A stretch of DNA of 64,000 nucleotides from Bugula neritina (Eukaryota; Bryozoa; Gymnolaemata; Cheilostomatida; Bugulidae), in assembly GCA_964035545.1 (NCBI GenBank), contig OZ037768.1:21587819-21651818 (forward strand), written 5' to 3'. Positions 48,801 to 60,500 of the stretch are shown piece by piece. The position numbers and the translations under genes were made by a program. Every line of letters starts with the position of its first letter. The stretch's first letter is position 1. The notes below the pieces were generated by a model that did not search any database, had not been told where the DNA came from, and saw only the letters and a list, made by a program, of their open reading frames with translations.

Positions 48801-51800
48801 TAAGCCCAGATTATATGCACTATTATATTGTCAAAGAAAGCTTTATTTAGAAATTTCTAATTATAGTAGAGCCTCACAATAAAAAGCTGTGCAATAGTCT
48901 CAATGGTTTTAAAAGCTATTCTACTTTTATAATCTATTATATGTAATTAAAGCTATAGCTTTTTAGTGCGTTACTATAGGCAAATATTTTCAAACAAATG
49001 GACGCACGAAATATAGATCCTTCCTGTCTTCTGCTTATAACAACATCTCAGTGATGAACAACATTTCTTCCACTACTCTCTTGTGGTCTTATGGAGTATA
49101 ATATCTAATATACACTTGATGCATAATTTCATTTATCTCCTACAATCTATAAACTAGCTATAGCAACCTTCAGCTGCAATACATCTATCAGGTACAAAAC
49201 CTTTAAAGACCTTTGTTGAAAAGGGCGAGCTAAAGATTCCATAGTTGAATGATGCACACAAATATTAGCGATAGGAATCAAATATGTCTGCTGCTTGCTG
49301 CACTCTATTCCCATTTAGGATTATCACACTCAATTTATTTTCTAATGTTTTCTTTATAATCATGGCTTTGGGCATTCTCTTGTTGTAGAGCCGTGAACAG
49401 CAAATTGCATGGCTCAAGGATCAGTTGTCTGAAATCTCAAATAATGAGTGTATCTGTATGCAGGAGATTATTGAGACAGCTATGAACTTGCAGGTAAATA
49501 TTGAGACAGCTATGAACTTGCAGGTAAATATTAAGACAGCTATGAACTTGCAGGTAAATATTGAGACAGATATAAACTTGCAGGTAAATATTGAAACAGC
49601 TATGAACTTGCAGGTAAATATTGAGACAGCTATGAACTTGCAGGTAAATATTGAGGCAGCTATGAACATAATTTTAGAGTCTAACAGCTAGTATAGTATG
49701 CTATTGTGAACTTATTGTTTTTTTCTACAGACTCTCCTGCATTCCCTATATAAAATCTTTTGACAAAGAAGGCTGCCTTTTCACTCATTACAGCTGTTGA
49801 AACTCAAACTAATTTCCCAACATTCGCAGTTAAAAACTTCAGCAAAGTAAAGGCTATTATCATTTGATACCGCTTCAGTCTAAACAATTTTATGGAGATT
49901 TTGAAATTTTATATTTTTCGTAGTATTTGATAAATATGAGCATGTTTTAGAGCACAGTCTGCTTGGGTGAAGAACTCGATGTGGATAAGAACAAGATTGC
50001 ATTGCGAAAAGTGTCTGCCTGTCTGTCTAGCGTCATGGAGGTATAACATTATTCTCTCTAGTACCATGGGAGTACTTATGTAATGTTTATCTCTCAACTA
50101 GCATCAGGGTGACACTTCATTTTTCTTTTAGTAGTATGAGGATAGTGCATTAGTATATATTATGAAGCAGCTGTGGTCTAGGGGTTAGAGCACTGGATTA
50201 GTAAACGCAAAGTCATGGGTTCGAACCCCCAGGGAAGGCATTGGTGATGTTAGAAAGAGCACCCAGTCATAATTGCTTCTGTGCTACTTATAAATAAGTC
50301 TTAGCCCACGTCTTTAAGAAACCCTTTTAATCAGGGAGAGTGGCTATAAAACTGTGCGAGTTTTTATGAGGACACTATCATCCTCCCCTTTAGCACCATA
50401 AGTTTATTATACCCTTCCTTCTAATACTATGAGGAAGCGATATTTTTTCCTTTGGTATCTGGGGGGAGGCTATATCCTTATCAACTACTTTTATGGTGAT
50501 ACTATGATTTCAGTGCATCTAGGAACATTTTATAGCAATAAAACATTATAACAAACGGCTATTATAAACAAGCTAAAGTAGTGTATACCACCCAATATTG
50601 TAGTTTTTGGTAAGTTCAAGTGCTTCCTTTATTTTAATTTCTGTTCCACTAATTGCATGAACTATAAACCAACAAAGGAATATTGTGTTATGGTGCCAGC
50701 TAAAATTGTTTTGGTCTATGTACTTTTGGCACGAAGATTTATGAAGCTGTATTTTTACAAAATAAAAATTTGAAGATATTTTTATTCTTTGACTTTGCTT
50801 TCTTTGCAGAATGCTGATACTTGGAAGTTGAATCAAGGAAAGACAACAAGTCTTAATCTGACAAGCAGTGAGGAGGAAGATAGAAATAAAATTAGAAAAT
50901 ATTATTCTGCAGATGCTGTTAGTCAGGTTTACAACAATTGTACTCCTTTCTACCATAATAGAGTATGGTGTGATACAAGTCAATTAAACAGTCTGGACTC
51001 CTTAATGCTAACATGTCAGAAATCAAATGACAGTTTCACTATCTGCAACTAACCTCAGCATTATTTTGGTTTTCTTTCATTGTACCCCAGTTTTTATGAT
51101 GCTACAGGAAAGTGAAGATGTGAACAGCTTTGACACCAGCACTAACTTACAAGCTGCATTCAGAGATGAAGTATTTCAAGAAAAGTTGAAGGCAAGCAAG
51201 TTCTAAACCTTTAGAATTCTTTTTGTACAATAGTTTTGTTAAAAGCAGCCACACTCTGCTCGCATATTTTATTATTTCTCTTAGACAAAATGAGTTAACT
51301 TAAATAGGATTAGGTTTTTTATTAAAATGTTTACACCTTCGAAAACCAAAAATATAGGTTTGACATCCACAAACTGTATTATATTAGTGGCTGAGCCGTG
51401 GTTCTTATGAAATATATTGCTCACCTTCATTAACAACTAACAGACTGATTGCTAACCATAATCTAATTTCTGGTGTCTATATTCTGTTTGATTTTATTCT
51501 AGGAGGTGCACAGCTGTGGGTTAGATAAGATCATACAGGCTACATCATCAACTAACTTCAGAGAAGCGAAAGAAAGGTTGCAGAAATTTGAGACAGAACT
51601 TCAGAACTTTAATGACAGCTCTGAGTCAGACTTACGGGAACGTTCTAGAAGAATAACGAAGTTAGAAGAGGATTTAAAATCAGCAAATCAAAGTAAAGTT
51701 TGTGCGCATACTTGTGAAATTAGAAACTAAATTCTATGTTCTAAGAATGTAAATAACATAAAAAACCACTATTAGCATTCCAAAGAGCTTTTTGTGAAAT

Positions 51801-52080
51801 TGGCACACTGATTATTTTAGACATACCATCTACTGTTCGCAATGAAAGCTTTAGTATAAGTCAACAAAAAGTCGATGAGCTCAAAAAGGAATTGGGAAGA
51901 GAAAAAACTCAAATGGAAGAGTTACGATGGGACAAAGAGCTTATGACTGACGAGTATAGCAGAGTCCTGCGTGTTGCTAAGGATCTTCGAGATAAGTTCA
52001 AATGTACAGATTGTGGTGATGGTAAAGAACTCTACTGTAAATTTCAGTTTAATCATAGAGAAGAACAAAACATCACATGA
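42801..52080 (+). CDS. Cys-cluster plus coiled-coil protein, copy 1 (435 residues)
   Basis: Exons: 42801-42932, 43390-43497, 43931-44029, 47987-48109, 49389-49493, 49951-50040, 50810-50926, 51108-51191, 51503-51692, 51821-52080. All phases agree (phase 0, except phase 1 between exons 9 and 10) and the frame ends at TGA 52078-52080. Exon 1 has a Cys cluster (CEKCGFYYDVYMLRLLIREN then CKCCICG), i.e. CxxC...CxCCxxC, suggesting a small zinc-binding knuckle. The rest is charged coiled coil (EEKRWEIAQLRAALN; SREQQIAWLKDQLSEIS) and the tail has a second CxxC (KCTDCGDGKELYC). Intron 8 is GC-AG (AAG then gcaagc). Intron 3 holds a 3.2 kb transposon. I do not recognise the family. The tandem paralogue starts at 53330. 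Confidence 0.8.
43135..43240 (-). mobile_element. Degenerate tRNA-derived SINE head, minus strand
   Basis: On the minus strand: gcagtggtctagtagtta, gagtactggctcaata and gtttgagtctcagtag, matching the A-box and a decayed B-box of the family A SINE. The 3' body is not recognisable. It lies in intron 1 of copy 1. Confidence 0.6.
44548..47759 (-). mobile_element. 3.2 kb terminal-inverted-repeat DNA transposon, decayed
   Basis: The ends carry a perfect 20-bp inverted repeat (ttagtctagaagtaacctcc at 44548; its complement ends at 47759), extended by shared subterminal words (ttacactt, ggtggccac). A 3-bp direct repeat act may flank it if the inverted repeat starts at tagtc. Minus-strand fragments read, in order: CLQLDHEEADTQTLLHAKYL (near 46530), PPTKDELNLHVKRANYQAAI (45610) and a Cys-rich piece CSAYTDVCQCKDC (near 45350). 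I recall this order from multicopy invertebrate proteins; the HEEADT part resembles PIN/FEN-type nuclease motifs (inference). Stops and frameshifts break the frame. The right end has two diverged copies of a roughly 200-bp segment (about 47200-47640). Confidence 0.7.
48205..48290 (+). repeat. tRNA-like repeat (family B)
   Basis: gtgtgatggtttgcacga, tagcttgcaagccaaag and gaggtttgattcctggtg, followed by gggagcaaaagtttt, as in the 8596 copy. Confidence 0.6.
48392..48475 (+). repeat. tRNA-like repeat (family B), second copy in the same intron
   Basis: tagtgtagcctaatgata, gcacactagtttacaag and gaggttcaatttccagtg, followed by gcaaaagtttt. It is more diverged than the neighbour 190 bp upstream. Confidence 0.55.
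49470..49669 (+). repeat. 30-bp array carrying a splice-donor ladder (copy 1, exon 5)
   Basis: Six full units and a partial seventh of attgagacagctatgaa plus cttgcaggtaaat. The first unit is the end of exon 5 plus the first 6 nt of the intron, so each unit has CAG/GTAAAT. Thirty bases are ten codons, and the frame is open through the array (VNIETAMNLQ repeated) until a stop at 49689-49691. Confidence 0.93.
50164..50372 (+). mobile_element. tRNA-derived SINE (family A)
   Basis: gaagcagctgtggtctag, gggttagagcac, catgggttcgaaccccca, then ttggtgatgttagaaaga, cagtcataattgcttctg, a tail cagggagagtggctata and actgtgcgagtttttat. Nearly full-length. In intron 6 of copy 1. Confidence 0.9.
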
Positions 52081-52254
52081 AATAGACAGTATGGAGACCT
52101 GAAAATATGACTATATGTTTGCAAAATGTCATTTTTATAAGTTTAAAGTTTTAGTGAATGTGTTTGTTTAGTTTGCTGTTCTCCAGAAGTTATTTACTAC
52201 AGAATGTTTCAAGAGTCTGATGGCTACTTGTGGTATACAGTAATCACAAAAGCT

Positions 52255-52260
52255 AATAAA
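52255..52260 (+). terminator. Candidate poly(A) signal of copy 1
   Basis: AATAAA about 175 nt after the TGA of the Cys/coiled-coil gene copy 1. It is the first such hexamer downstream of the stop. Confidence 0.45.
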
Positions 52261-53329
52261 AATATGTTACTTTTTTATTACTTTCTTTTGGATATAACAA
52301 TTTATTTGATGCGAAAATTCCAATAAAACATAATAAAATTATTTATTAAAATAACTAACAAGGTTTTGCATAGAATGAAAAGGAATAAATGCAGTCATGT
52401 TGTACTGTACTACTACACTGGTTTATGTAGCATTAAAATCCTTGTTTGGCTATTAACTCAAGCTATGCAGCTGTCTATAAATAAGAAAGGCAAGAAAATA
52501 GAGTGCTTTTATTACCACTGCACTACAGGCTAACCCCAGAGAAAGCTAACCATTGTGTTTACTAAACGCTAACCTCGCACTAGATGTGGGGGTAGCGAGA
52601 ATTGATTATGTAGCTAGAGTTTAGCAAAAGTTGTAGCTATAATCCGTTAGCTATATAAGAGATGGAAAAAAGAGCAGCCTTTATCTTGAATGATTAGGAC
52701 TGTAAAATATGTATGTTGCACATTTCTTTTATAAATAAACTTTTTACAAATAAACTAATTAAGCTTTAAACCGAATTATTATTTTAATATAATGTCTGGA
52801 GACTGTATAAACTACCTACGCCCTTGGGTTTTGCACTAAAATGAAAAAATATTCTGTTGACTACTTGTCACTATAAACAAGAAAACTCAATACCATTGTA
52901 TAGCTTTTTTTATGTGGTAACACTATATAACTTGCATTCAAAAACCCAAACAATGTGCAATGCACTCAAAGATAAGCATAGCCGCCAATGACTGATGCAA
53001 ATAAACAAAAGTATATGAAGTAGACAAAAGTATAGCATATGATGCTGAAAAAGTATTGAAAGTTATTGATTTTATATTGATAAGCTTATGGTCTTATGGT
53101 CCATTTGCTAAGCATAAAGTACAAAAGAGTAATTAATTAAAAAGTTGCAGCTTTTCACGCATGAGATCATACTTTGTGACTACCTGTTCTTAAACCTTGA
53201 CATAACAAAAGAAGTATAAACTACCAGGGGTCTTGCATGACTAGTAGCTCTAGCTATTAGTGCAATTTACCACATTGCGTTCAAAGGTTATACCAGAAGT
53301 TTAAAACATGAACTACGAGTTGTTAAAGC
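52261..53329. other. Intergenic DNA between the two paralogues
   Basis: AT-rich, no coding exon seen. It must contain the promoter of copy 2; no core promoter element was identified. Confidence 0.55.
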
Positions 53330-56300
53330 ATGGCTGGGATTGACAGTGATTCATCGTTTATACCTTTGCATGTCATCTGTAAAAAAGAAGAATGTAGTTT
53401 TTACTTTGATGTGTATTTGTTTAAGATACTGATACAAGACTTCAACTGCAAATGTCCGTACTGTGGGGTATGTAAATATATGTATTTAAACAATTATATG
53501 AATATCTAAATAAGTAATACAACCCGATAACTAAAACTGCATTGTATATATTGCGCTCCATTGCATATGTATTACATTATAATTTTTGTTGCATTGTATT
53601 AAATTGGGTTGCATGCACCATGTTTCTCTATTTTGCATTATATTATATTGTGTTGCGTAGTATTACATGGTATTTCATTGCATAATGTATTACATTGAAT
53701 TCAATTGAATTATATTGCACTACATTGCATCTCATTACATTGCATTATGTCATAATGCATTGCATTGTATTGCATTGCATTATATTGCAATGATTTACAT
53801 TATACAATACCACACTGTCAGTAACATTTCACAAGAAAATAGTGTGATGCCACTTCTTCCCTCTAAATGCTTATAGGAGGACTTGAAAGACGATCTTTCA
53901 GTTGAAACTTTTAAGCAAAGGCTAACTTCAAGTAAGAAAGATTTGGAGAAGTTATTTACCAGACAATGGAAGCAAGTATGTGTTGTATTATCAATTTATA
54001 TTACTAGGTAGGCTTTCGGTGGTAAAGCTGTGAAAAGCTAATGCTTTTGCTTGAGCTGAAAGTATTATCTCTTTACTACTTGTTATGTTGAGTTGAGACT
54101 CCATTGTAGCTCTTAAGGCCTCAAGCGTAATAAGGCTAGCCAGCAGTACAAAGTTTGATTCCTATCTGTGGCAATTATTTCACACTAATCATTACAGTAA
54201 CAAGTTTCATATTTAAGAGTTTGGAATAAATAAGTATGATCCCATTCATAAGTTGTTCCGGTGGCCCCAGCAGTGTAATGGTTAGCACACTTGCTTGCAA
54301 GCCGGAGGTCTTGGGTTCGAATCCCAGTGGGGTAATTATTTTTCATGGACACTAAAGTCTAAATGTATTATTTTTTACTACAGATATGTGAGATAGGCGA
54401 TGGCAATTCAAGGTCATTTGACTCACTCAGTGGATGGTTGGAAAAAAAGAGATGGGAGATTGCACAGCTGAGAGCTATCATTCACATTAATGAGGTAATT
54501 CTTGTTAAACGTAGTAATTACATAAGTAGTAACTGGGTATATAGTAACTGCATAAATGTAACTGCAGAAATAGTGCCTGGGTAAACTGATATTTTCTTTC
54601 ACTTAGCTGTAGTGTTACTTCTGGTGAAATAATCAAGCCCTATTATATTTTTTGTTTTGAATTATAAAAGCAAATCAAGTCCTAAATATATCCCACTAAG
54701 CCGACCATAATATCGTGATGTATAAAATATCAGTTTTATCATAAAATGTTTCAAATGAAAATGAAACCTATAGAGCTTTTATTCTGAGAAAAACTCATAA
54801 CTTTTTAGACTAAAAATAGAGTTTTTCAATTCTGAAAATTCTTTATTTGTTAATTATTGAAACATGGTTTTAGCTATTTATTCCAAAAGCAACATCAAAC
54901 TTTACAGTATTCAAAAAATGAAATAGATTTTTTCTGGTGCAACTGTCTATTACAACATTATTTAAGAAACCCATTGCTTTATTCATGTTTATGTTTTTTT
55001 ATTTTATGTTATACTGATCTAATTTTTATATCTATTCATATTTTAAGCAGCAGTACTGGTCTGAATTATCAAATGAAGCCTGCACACACTCACTGCACGC
55101 ACTCACTGCACACACTCACTGCACACACTCACTGCACACTCACTGCACACACTCACCGCACACACTCACTGCACACACTCACTGCACACAATAACAAATC
55201 AGTCCTCAACTCTTGCATGACATTGGATAAAGAAATTCACTGAAGCTTACCATCTTTTTATTTTACTTACTTTAATCAACCTTTATAATAAACATGCAGT
55301 TTGCTGCATGACTGTGTTATCACAAAACCATCAGCTACATAATAACACTTTTAGTAATTCTTGGAAGCTTTTAATCAACATATTTTGTTATTCAACTGGC
55401 AGACACTGTATTTTTGAGCATCATAACATTGTTATTACTATGTTGTGAAAATGTTTAGTTCATTATTCTTTTTTAGAGAATATTATTTTAGCTGTTAATT
55501 GAATCTGAATGCACGTACAGTTGTCCAACACAATTATTGTGGCAAGCAGTGAAAACAAAATAGAAATTTCTGACAATTTTAGTCAAAGTCAGATGAAGAA
55601 AATGGAGAATTTGGCGAAGCAATAAAAACAATGACAATACATGATGTGAACTTAGAAAAAAGGAGAGCCGACACAATAAACATTCATGAGCAAGTCTTGG
55701 CTTTACCCAATGAGCTTGAGGTAATGCAATCCAGTATGCATTGGTGGCTTAGAAAACAGGGTGCTTTTGCATGTGTCCTCTACACATTACCTACAAAAAA
55801 ATCAATGAAGATTTTGCTTTTCTCTCTGCTGAGTAAAATTTACAGTTGCTTTTACACATAGTGTATCAAAAAGTTTTCAAGTTATTTGTGTACTTGAATG
55901 AATGCTATAGATATACGCAAAGTCATCAACGCTTGTTTATTATTATTTTCACTTTGTTATATATTTATTATGCACTTTGCTGAACCTGTTGATATAAAAA
56001 TCTATACTTTAGAATTTTCTGAAAAAGTAAACATCAACAGAGCGTTGGTTATTAAGTACAAACGTATGTTATGCCACCTCAAGTCATTCATTAAGCAAAG
56101 TGTACACTAATATGTGTAACAAGTGTATAACTGTATATTATTTTTAAATGTTAATCGGTAAACTTAAGTTGCGTTTATACCTCTGCTGAAAAAAGTACCG
56201 AGTTTAGGTTAATAACGCTTTTCCGGGTACCCCTTTATAGTCAAACTTAAACTCGTTGAAATCATATAGATGCAGTGTGGTATATTAAGAGTGTTGCCAT

Positions 56301-56709
56301 TAGCAAATCTTACGGAATCATCTGGGCGCCATTATGCCGAGATTGGTACCGCGAGTTTATATAAGTTATAAGGGAAAAATTTTGCCACTTTTGTTATTTT
56401 ATTTTTTTTCTATTTTATGTGTACATTTTTTTTAATTTTTTTTATTGGTAAAGGTTTTAAACACATTTTTAATGCACATAAAATTAAAAGAAAAATTAAA
56501 ACTCAATCATGCACATAAATACAAAGCTATAAAGTTCAAGCTTCGCTGTGATTTTAATGTGAATATGAATTGAATAATGCTTGCAATAACCATTATACAC
56601 AAAATACGTTACAGTTGCTATAAATGTAAGACTAGTTAATTGGATGCAAATAAGCACGGTAATACTACTTAATTTATGCTATTTTTGAATTTTGTAGTAA
56701 ATATTTGGC

Positions 56710-56762
<53 letters not shown>

Positions 56763-57458
56763 TATATATATATAATATTATTATATATATATAATATATA
56801 ATATTATTATATGTATATATATATATTATATATAATATCATTATATATATATAACGTATATAATTTAATATATAATATAATAATATATTATATATGATAT
56901 TATTATATATATATAATATAATATATAATATAATAATATATTATATATATTATATATGATATTATTATATATATAATATATATATAATATATTATATAAT
57001 ATATTAATGCATAATATATTATTATAATATATATATATCATATATAATATAATACATAATATAATAATATATTATACATGATATTATATATATAATATAT
57101 ATATAATATAATATATAATATAATAATATATAATATATTATTAAAAAATATATATATATTATATATAATATTATTATACTTGTATAATATATATATATAA
57201 TATAATATAATATATAATAATATATAATATATTATTATAATATATATATATTATAAATAATATAATATAATAATATATTTTATATGATATTATATATATA
57301 TAATATATATATAATATAATATATAATATAATAATATATTATATTATTATATTATATAATATATTATTATAATATATATATATTATATATAATATTATTA
57401 TACTTATATAATATATATATAATATAACAATATATAACATAAAAATATATAATATATT

Positions 57459-57540
<82 letters not shown>

Positions 57541-60500
57541 CATGCCGAATATTTACTACAAATTTCAAAAATAGCATAAATTAAATAGTATCACCGTGCC
57601 TATTTGCATCCAATTTACTAGTCTTACATTTATAGCAACTGTAACATATTTTGTGTAAAATGGTTATTGCAAGCATTATTCAATTCATATTCACATTGTA
57701 ATCACAGCGAAGCTTAAACTTTATAGCTTTGTATTTACGTGCATGATTAAGTTTTAATTTTTTTTAAAATTTTATATGTATTGAAAATATGTTTAAAAAC
57801 TTTACCAATAAACAAAACTAAAAAAAATGGACACATAATATAAAAAAAAAAATAAAATCACAAAAGTGGCAAAATTTTTCCTTTATAACTTATATAAACT
57901 TGCGGTACCATTAGCGACATAATGATTTTTCATGGTTTAAAGTCAACACTCTTAATATACCACACTGTATAGATGCGGTTGCTCACTTTCTGAAATTGAA
58001 ATTTGACTCGCATAATAGCTATTTGATGCCCTTTGTAAATGTCGTGAATCAGTGAAGCGGAAAGCATAAAAGCGATAATTGAGAAAGCGTAGGCTATATA
58101 ATTATAATCATACAAGTACGTTGTCTAATCGCCAAAGTAATAACTAAATAACGATGTTTACAAGGAGTTATTACTCCTATTCCAAAATTGGCCGATTAAG
58201 CTATCACAGTACAAAAATTTCAACGAGTGGCTTTTACAATGCAATTCAACTCGGAGAAATTTCAACCCGGCCAAATTGAAATTTTGACCGAAAATCGTGA
58301 AGGTATAAACGCAACTTTACAGTAGACAGTGGAGTAGAGTTTGGGAGTTGTCTGTTATTTATTTCTTTTCGATAGTTTCTTTAGTTTTATATAAGTCCAA
58401 ATTTGGGCATCCCAAAGTTCGGGATATCTGATTCAGAAAGACTATGATGTCCGGATTGGGTTTGACACCCACTTCCATCCAAATTAGAAGTCCGATTCTA
58501 AATTGGGCATCCAATTCAGATGTTTGGACGCCTGAATTCCATTTCGGGCATCAAAATTTCGCCCGAGTTTGGATGCCCAAGTTTGGAATGTTTTGGAATT
58601 TAGAGAGTGTCCAAATTCCAAGGTATATAAAGGCGAGCTGTCCAGGGTAGATTCAGTCTACTACTGGAGCTCGAAGATACTACTACTACTTTCAATACTG
58701 CTGTGATTTTCAAATAGACAATTAAAGTTTCTACAACTGAAACATCGCCTTCTATCTCTCACTGCAAAGAGAATATGTTCAACTAGCTAGGTTCTAACAA
58801 GACTATCAAAACATTAACTAAAAAGCCCAATATGCTTCAACAATTATTCAAGAAATATTTTACAAGGTATTTTTCTTTCAATAATTTTAATGTTTAATTT
58901 GATATAGCTTCTGTTGTTATGATATTTTGTTGTAAAATAGTCATCCCTTTATAGCAATTTCTGACTCATGTGTGTGTGATAATAAAAACATTCCATGAAT
59001 GAAAAACACATATGTTTTGAAAACTATATATATAAATAGATTTATTCAGTTTAATTTCGTTGAAAATAATTATAAACTTGAATAGTTAATAATTCAAATA
59101 TTTAAAACACATTTATAGGTTCTGCTATATGCATATATTCTACAAAATTTAATTGATGGACAGCAAATAGAATTAAGCAGTTAAAAACTTTGTATGCAGT
59201 TAAAATTACTGATCTTCGGAAATTTAGCTTACACTTCTTTTGTTGTAGAGCCGTGAAGAGCAACTTGCTGAGCTCAAGGATCAGTTGTCTAAAATCTCCA
59301 ATGATGAGTGTAACTGTATGCAGGAGATTATTGAAGCAGCTATGAACTTGCAGGTAAATATTGAGACAGCTATGAACTTGCAGGTAAATATTGAGGCAGC
59401 TATGAACTTGCAGGTAAATATTGAGGCAGCTATAAACTTGCAGGTAAATATTGAGACAGCTATGAACTTGCAGGTAAATATTGAGGCAGCTATAAACTTG
59501 CAGGTAAATATTGAGACAGCTATGTACTTAGTAAGCCATGTCCTGAAAGAGCAGTTAACGGTGCTCTCTATACAAAACCGTTTCAAGAAATTGAGTTTCT
59601 TTTAATTTTACCAATGCTAGCCAAGTAATTCTCTCTTGCAATCAGTCAATACAACTACGACTGCTTTACGGATTTGGCTTCCCACGCAACTCAGTCGTTA
59701 GCAGTTGGTTGCAAGAAACACAAGTTGATTGTTTTCCTTTGTTGTAGGCATCTCTCTGTATGGGTAAAGAAGAATTGGAGGAGTTTCATAACATACCAAG
59801 AGCACAAGTACTGCAGACAGTATCCCAACACGTATCTCGTGTTGTTGAGGTAAGAATTGCTATCTTATTGAACTGAAAAACTAATGAGTTAAAACTAGAC
59901 ATTCTTATATTATCTCTTTAAAAGGTGTTTTGAACTGTAGACTCTCTGACTATACTCCGAGTTTTGCCATGACAAGCTAATCCAACAAGTCAAATTAGTT
60001 AATTAGTAATATTGCAATTTGCAATATTAGGAAGCAGCCGTGGTCTAGGGGTTAGAGCGTTTGCTTAGTGAACACGAATTCATGGGTTCGACATGGATTC
60101 GAATCACGACAAAGGCCATTGGTGATGATAGGAAGAGCATCCAGTCATAACTGCTCTTGTGCCTTATCTGAACAAGTCCTTTGCCCAATCTAACAAAAAC
60201 TTTTTCCATCAGGGGTTTCTTACTGCAGAGATGGCGACTATAAACTTGTGTGAATTTTTTTATTGCACTTTGCAATATTCTGTACAGAATGCTAGCCAAT
60301 GGAAGCTACCGAGGTCAAATCCAGAATTTAAACGAGTGTTATTCTCAGAAGTAATTAACAAACAAGCAAAGAGTCAACTTGCAGAAGAGAGAAAAAAGAG
60401 ATTAAAACTAGAAGAAGAAAGGGAAAAACAAAAGGAGGAAAAAGAAATGTTAGAGGTTGTAATTTATTTTTATATTTGACTTTAGCTGGCTGATGTTGAT

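Noticed and set aside
49421-49669. Minus-strand repeat protein (AVSIFTCKFI units)
   Set aside because: It is the reverse complement of the 30-bp array, open only because the unit length is a multiple of three. The plus strand carries the exon and donors. The same applies to 59281-59586.
54264-54345. Functional tRNA gene
   Set aside because: Promoter boxes and part of the acceptor stem are present, but the anticodon arm does not form a proper stem and loop, and the segment is a dispersed repeat.
55898-56110. Hydrophobic open frame in intron 4 of copy 2
   Set aside because: No splice sites or similarity to copy 1; typical chance frame in AT-rich DNA.
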